Positions 52,501-57,513 of a DNA stretch of 57,513 nucleotides are shown here, in pieces. Source of the stretch: Pinguiococcus pyrenoidosus. Lineage: Eukaryota; Sar; Pinguiophyceae; Pinguiochrysidales; Pinguiochrysidaceae. A program made the translations under genes and the position numbers. Positions within the stretch are counted from its first letter, which is position 1. Each line of letters starts with the position of its first letter. Location: the NCBI GenBank assembly GCA_019677205.1, contig JAAMXY010000517.1, positions 1 to 57,513 on the forward strand, in the 5' to 3' direction. The notes under the pieces were generated by a model. The model had not been told where the DNA came from, searched no databases, and saw only the letters and a list, made by a program, of their open reading frames with translations.

Positions 52501-55358
52501 TCGAAGCTTCGTCCATCCTGAAGGGAGCGAATCTGAAGGTGGCCGGGGAGTCCTTTGACGAGGAGCAGGCGAAGCGTCTCCACCAGGGCCAGAAGCAGGC
52601 GAACGCCCAGAAGGTGTTGAAGGTTGCTTCAAGTCGTGGCGTGAACATTGGGGACATCGTCGTGCGCGGCCCCTCGTGGAACTGGGGAGATCAAGATGGC
52701 GGTCCCGGATGCACGGGCGAAGTCACTGGCTTCCAGGCCTGGCGCGGCAAGTCCGGGGCCGGTGTTTGCGTGAAGTGGCCGACGTCAGGCCACGCCGGCG
52801 TCTATCGGTGGGACTGGCACGGAAAGTTCGACCTGAAAGTCTTCGACGGTGCCCGCATCGCGGCGGACATGAAAGCCGACGAAAGGGCCGACGCCGCGAC
52901 CCAGGGCAAGGCCGCTGCCAGTGGCAGCCTACGCGAGCATCCGTCCTGTCTCGTCGTGTTCGACTCGACTGTCAAGCTCATGCTGCAAGGAGGCACGGAG
53001 CGCGCTCAGTTGAGTGTCCGGATCGAGCCGGTGTTCCCGAAGGATGCAGAGCAGTCCCTTGCCGAGTTGTATCCCGACCTCCATGAGAAGATTCTCTCGA
53101 CGTTCACCTCTGGATCCCTCGCTCATGATGGTGCGCTGGTGGACCACGTGAATCGCGTCGCGAAGCGGAAGAGGTACATGAGCACCAACGCTCTGGCGCA
53201 CTGCTCGTGGAGCGACGTGCGTCCCGACGAGAAGGACCTGATCCGAGACGCCTGCCTGCGGCAGCTCTTCTCCCTGTCCGATCCGACGATGGGAGAGGGG
53301 GACGGCCTCAACGACAACGCGCAGAGCGCCATGAGAACCATCTTCGTCGGAATGACGGACGATCAAGAGGAGACGTTCAAGAAGCTGTTCAACGTCGAGG
53401 GGAACAAACGGCATGGAGAGCCAATCTTCCTCACGGAGGGGGACGTGGTCCACTCGGACGGCTGCTGGATCAAGTGGCATGCCGACATTCAAGAGGAAGC
53501 GTGGTATGACATCGGCGTCTTCGCGACTGTCACGCCATCCGCGGAAGATCCCGAGGGCGCAGAGGATGCCAAGCAGGTGGAAGAGGCGAAGGGGGAGTCC
53601 GACTCCTCCATCTCTGCTGAATCGGAAAGCTCCGGGGAGCGAGCGGAGAGTCGCAAGGTGTACGCCCGTCTCAATTGCCAGATTGTCACGGGCATGGCGG
53701 GGGTGACGCTGAAGCCGCCGAAGCAGACAAGCGCCGAGTCGGAGTCGGAATCCACAGCGGCTGTGGCCTTCGCGGATGCGTGCTGGACCGTGGTGACGCG
53801 GCGCAAAAGGCTGTTCCCGGGACGCACGGTTGTTGAGATCTTCGTGCCCGAGGAGCAGCGGCTCCCGTCTCTCCATGGCATCGTGCTGAGCCCGTCGAGT
53901 GATGACTTGGTCAAGGATGAGGGCGACTCCAACGTGCCCAGGAGTCCCGTCGAGGGCCGCTTCCGACTGATCCAGAAGCTCAACGCGGGCATCATGAAGA
54001 CGCTGCCCTTCGTGGACTTCAACCTGTCGGATATGCCTTGGTCCCTCGCGGGGCAGCTGGGCGAATGCCGCAGCGTTGTCTTCTGCACGATCAAGGACCT
54101 GCTAATGAACGAGGCGCTGAGAAGCTCGCGCGGAAACGTAGCCACGGAGTGGGAGCTCACGATCAATCGGCCCCGGGCCAGAAAGTTCATCGGCCGAGGG
54201 GATACGGATCGCGAGGGTCGCTGGTCAACGTTCGGGCAGGCGTTCCGGGCGCTGCACCCGCGGGACCCAGGGGCTCTGCGCGGACTGGCAAACTCCCGTC
54301 TCTGGACGACGATCTTTGCCGGAGAGTACGCGCACGATGCTGGGGGCCCGTACAACGAATGCTGGTCTCAGTTCGCGCAGGAGCTCCAGTCGAGTGCTCT
54401 GCCGCTGCTAGTTCGGACGCCCAACTCGGTCCACAACGTTGGTGCCAACCGCGATCGCTGGCTGCTGAATCCGGGGGCGACGACGGCCACGAATCGAGAG
54501 ATGTTCCGTTTCCTGGGCAAGCTCATGGGAGCGGCGGCGCGGACGAAGATGTACCTGAGCCTCAATCTGGCGCCGATCGTGTGGAAGCTGATTGTCGGCG
54601 AAGACGTGGTGCGCGCGGACCTGCAACGGGTTGACTGCATGATCGTCCAGACCATGGACAAGATGCGCCATGTGGACCAGGAAGGCATCAGCGAAGAGAT
54701 CTTTGGAGACATCTTTGAGGAGGTCTTCACGACGATGTCGCTTGACGATCAGATCGTGCCGCTGCGGCCCGGAGGGGGCGCGGAGGTGGTCACCTTCAAG
54801 AACCGACTGGAGTATGCCGACCTTGTGGAGCAGTATCGCCTCCACGAGATGGACGAAGCCGCGCGTTATGTGCGAGAAGGTCTGGCCACGGTGCTCCCCC
54901 GGCGGATGATGTGCACCTTCCTCACTGGAGAAGAGCTCGAGGAGATGGTCTGCGGCGTGCAGGAGATCGACGTCTCCTTGCTCGCGAGCGTGACGGAGTA
55001 CAGCGGCTGCAACCGCACGGATCGGCACATCGGCTACTTCTGGGAAGCGCTGGAGAGCTTCGACAACGAAGAACGCGCTGCTCTGCTGCGGTTCACTTGG
55101 GGCAGAAGCCGGCTGCCAAGGACTGCCGAAGAGTTCAGCCAGAGGTTCAAGATCCAGAGCTTCAACCGAGCCCCGGCAGATTCCTTCTTGCCGGTGGCGC
55201 ACACGTGCTTCTTCAGCCTGGAGCTCCCCGGCTACTCGACGCTGGAGATCATGAAGCAGAAGCTTCGCTACGCGATTCACAACTGCCAGGCGATCGACGG
55301 CGACGACACGTCCGTGGGGATGGCCGCTGCGGCACTCGGCTGGGAAGCGGAAGAGTAG
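37548..55358 (+). CDS. Giant HECT-type E3 ubiquitin ligase with CUB-like, LamG, MIB/HERC2, SPRY and F5/8C-like domains
   Basis: Exons 37548-42292, 42367-47071, 47145-47953, 48016-48519, 48586-50480 and 50557-55358 total 17,460 nt (5,819 aa); phases 2, 0, 2, 2, 1 agree. The N-terminal third is helical and WD-poor, with a block ARGEALGLLLSLGTTRGNV that recalls HECTD4-type ligases. Eight CUB-like repeats start with ESPHPYxxNxD and end DGSNxDWGWK, at about residues 1483, 2411, 2916, 3097, 3321, 3481, 3756 and 4123. A LamG-like domain (~2190-2400) holds an inserted MIB/HERC2 domain (GDRVMQGPHWD). Two F5/8C-like discoidin regions (~3606, ~4734), a SPRY-like region (~4428) and a second MIB/HERC2 (~4911) follow. 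The HECT domain runs from ~5370, with catalytic Cys5770 in PVAHTCFFSLELPG. It should transfer ubiquitin through a Cys thioester. I cannot name an orthologue with this layout. Confidence 0.9.
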
Positions 55359-55623
55359 TTGCTGTGGGCATGGGCTCCGGCCTCGCCGAGGGAGGACTAT
55401 AGTAGTAGATAGTAGGCTGGATCTCCGAGGTTTCCCCTTCCTTTGGTTTGCGAGTCCCTTCTCTTCTTTTTCTCTTGTCTTCTCTTTCCTTTCCTTCTCT
55501 TTCTCTTTTTCCTGCATTTCCTCTTCTATGCTGGTAGCAGCAGCAGGACTGTTGGGACTTCCTTCGCAGAGTTGCCGAGGCCTTCGCCGCGCAACGACGA
55601 GGAGAGCGTGGGGAAGCGATGAA

Positions 55624-57513
55624 TCAAAGGCGTTCGTTTTCGTCTGTTGCCTGTCTCACTAGCCGAGAGATGAAGAAGCCATCGTACGACGAGCCTTGCA
55701 CATTCGGAAGTAGCAGCAGTGAGTTGGCCTGCGGGAAACACGGGCGAATTAGGCGAATCTGGCGAATCTGGCGAATCCGGCGAATCCGCAGGGCAGCTTC
55801 AACCAAGAGAGGCCGAAAGCAGCGCTTACCGGAAGGCGGAGATCCTTCTCCGGTGCATGGTGCAGCGCGTTCTGAAGCTGGACCGGGTTCCAACCCCACT
55901 TGAGATCCTCTTCATTGAAGTCCAGTTCTCGGAAGCACGTTCCAACATGCGTCTTGAGGAAGGCGTCGACGACTTCCTGGTTCTCCTCGGCAAGGACCGA
56001 GCAAGTGGCGTACACGAGCACCCCTCCGACTCGCACGAGGCGAGCTGCTTCCTCTAGAATCTGAAGCTTCAAAGCCTTTGTGCCTTGCGGCTGCTGCGCC
56101 TCCATCTGCCACCTCAGCGATGGGTGCCTCCGCAAAGCTCCGCTGGAGGAGCAGGGTACGTCGACGATGACACCATCGACACCATCGACACCATCGACAC
56201 CACGCTCTTTCGCAGCCCTAGAAGCGCACCACGGGTTTCTCTCTATGAGGTGATCGACGCCACAATCCCGTACGTGCCGCGTCGTCATACCTCTCAAGAT
56301 GCTTCTTAAATGGATCCACAATGACGGACTGCTCAACACCGGAGCGCTTTGCGGAGGCTGGTATCTGCTTCAGCGCTGCCTCGTCGACGTCGTAGGCAAA
56401 TATCTGACTTGGCCTCTCCGGATCCGACTGAAGTTGCACCGCCAGGGTCAGCGCTTTCCCCCCTCTGCCAGCGCAGAAGTCACCCACGGTCATCCCAGGC
56501 TCCGGTCGTAGCGCGAGGCACGCCAGTTGGCTCCCTTCCGCCTGCACTTCGAAGTGCCCGTCCAACCACAGCTGCAAGCTCTGCAGCGAGGCCCTTCTGG
56601 CTTGGCCGTTCTTCTCCAGCACAACGCACAGGGGACTGTCCTTCGACGCCAATCCCACGTACTTGTGCTCGGACAGGTCCTGAATGAGCTGCTCTCTGGA
56701 GGTGCGAAGCGGGTTCAACCTGGTTGAAGCGACGTCAGCGACTCCGAGCTGCGGGAGCAGCTCAAGAGGTAGGGCTACGTGCCTGAGAACCGTGGGCCCT
56801 GGCTCGTTGGACACCCTGAGAAAGCCCTCTGCAACGTCTCTCCCCAGCTGCTGCTCCAATCGCTCTGCAAACCAGTCTGGCACGGAGTACTTCACCCCCA
56901 AGTCCGTGACTTCCTCCAGGGCGCTGCGCACCGAGTCGCCTCGCGCGAGCTCGAGCACCTCAAGCACCTCTGCATCAACGAAGTCCACCGCGGGAGCCTC
57001 TTCTCCACCATCCTCGCTGCTGTCCCGGTGCGCGCCCATGACGTAGAGGGCCATCAAGCACTGCGCACGCTGCAGCGTCGTCAGCGGATCGTCTGCGTCG
57101 AGGAGGTTACCGCCATTTGCAGCGCAGCGGTTCACCAAATTTCGTACCAGCTGAGAGCGGCAGGCCAAAGCGCCCCTGTTCTCCGTACTTATAGACCCAA
57201 TTGGCCGCGTCCTGCGCAACACAAAGCTCTAAGATGAACTCCAGCTTGCGGCGCCACACGGTGACGCCCAAGACAGACTGGCTGAGCCACTGTCTCCGGC
57301 GCCAGTGCGCCGCCCTGTGCGCGGCTCGATCCGCCTCAGCTGTGCCGCGCTCTTGGAGCTGGATCTGCTCCTCTTGGAACTCGGACTCGAGCTTTCGTAA
57401 GGCTTTCCGCACCACTTTCTCCGCGTCCGGGCTGCCATGGCGCGGGATGACTTGCACCAGCGCGTTCACTATCGCCGGCGCAGCGCTGCCGAGGACGGGC
57501 CGGAAGGGGTCTG
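55624..57513 (-). CDS. NSUN/RsmB-family RNA (cytosine-5) methyltransferase, partial at window edge
   Basis: Exons on the minus strand are 57197 to the window end, 56291-57150, 55830-56217 and 55624-55728, at least 555 residues. The N-terminus is cut: the frame stays open past 57513. A NusB-like helical part (QSVLGVTVWRRKLEFILELC) leads to the methyltransferase domain: SAM motif GMTVGDFCAGRGGKA, motif IV VDVPCSSSGALRRHPSLRWQ and motif VI VYATCSVLAEENQEVV, with both catalytic Cys. It ends in SSYDGFFISRLVRQ. These enzymes make m5C in rRNA or tRNA. The introns at 55729-55829 and 56218-56290 are well supported. The first, 57151-57196, would be only 46 nt with donor GTCTAT, so this junction is tentative. 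A 9-bp tandem repeat codes GVDGVDGV just before motif IV. Confidence 0.88.
55743..55787. repeat. 9-bp tandem repeat, GGCGAATCT-type x5, in NSUN intron
   Basis: Five 9-bp units (ggcgaatta, ggcgaatct twice, ggcgaatcc twice) within the last intron of the NSUN gene (55729-55829). The intron length may vary between strains. Confidence 0.9.
56169..56204. repeat. In-frame 9-bp tandem repeat in NSUN (GACACCATC x3 plus one variant)
   Basis: Four 9-bp units on the plus strand; on the coding strand they read as repeated Gly-Val-Asp. They add a short flexible or beta extension right before catalytic motif IV. Confidence 0.85.

Overview
This is a gene-dense, GC-rich nuclear segment from a eukaryote. Almost every gene can be spliced with short GT-AG introns (about 46-180 nt, donors often GTGCGT, GTACGT or GTAAGT). 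I joined exons by reading phase, and the totals come out divisible by three in each complete model. A TIC21/PIC1-type inner-envelope protein points to a plastid. A DNAAF6/PIH1D3-type dynein-arm assembly factor and a CCP5-type tubulin deglutamylase point to a cilium or flagellum. A CCA1/REVEILLE-type MYB and a nucleus-encoded C-terminal piece of Cox1 fit a photosynthetic, flagellated protist. I cannot name the lineage from sequence alone. A run of 92 N shows this is a draft assembly.

Layout, left to right: TIC21-like (+, 51-981); 8-amino-7-oxononanoate synthase (+, 1259-2713); nuclear Cox1-c (-, 2839-3426); HIRA histone chaperone (-, 3949-7056); CCP5-like carboxypeptidase (+, 7466-9409); coiled-coil protein (-, 9613-11444); large disordered plus multi-pass membrane protein (-, 12102-15386); SF3A2 (+, 15970-16680); chromatin-type protein with HMG-box-like and Tudor-like regions, crossing the gap (-, 16755-20480); WDR76/CMR1 (+, 20893-22986); RUB1/NEDD8-like modifier (-, 23224-23740); membrane protein (-, 24216-25937); SHAQKYF-class MYB (+, 27414-29979); ETF beta (-, 30322-31557); PIH1D3/DNAAF6 (+, 31857-32429); TPR protein (-, 32700-34205); pyridoxamine 5'-phosphate oxidase (+, 34325-35170); UBC12-like E2 with Ser at the catalytic Cys position (-, 35292-36227); a giant HECT E3 of 5,819 residues (+, 37548-55358); NSUN/RsmB RNA methyltransferase, cut by the window edge (-, 55624 to end).

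The genes do not form one pathway. Themes that recur are ubiquitin-like conjugation (RUB1, UBC12-like, HECT), chromatin (HIRA, WDR76, HMG/Tudor), mitochondrial metabolism (Cox1-c, ETFB, perhaps PNPOx) and cilia (CCP5, DNAAF6). Genes are mostly packed as head-to-head and tail-to-tail pairs with compact shared promoters. E2F-like TTTSSCGC sites lie upstream of three genes. Intergenic spaces and introns hold short tandem arrays and three sharply AT-rich islands.

The most interesting items are the split, nucleus-encoded cox1 fragment; the E2 lacking its catalytic cysteine; and the giant HECT ligase with eight CUB-like repeats, several of which share one intron position.
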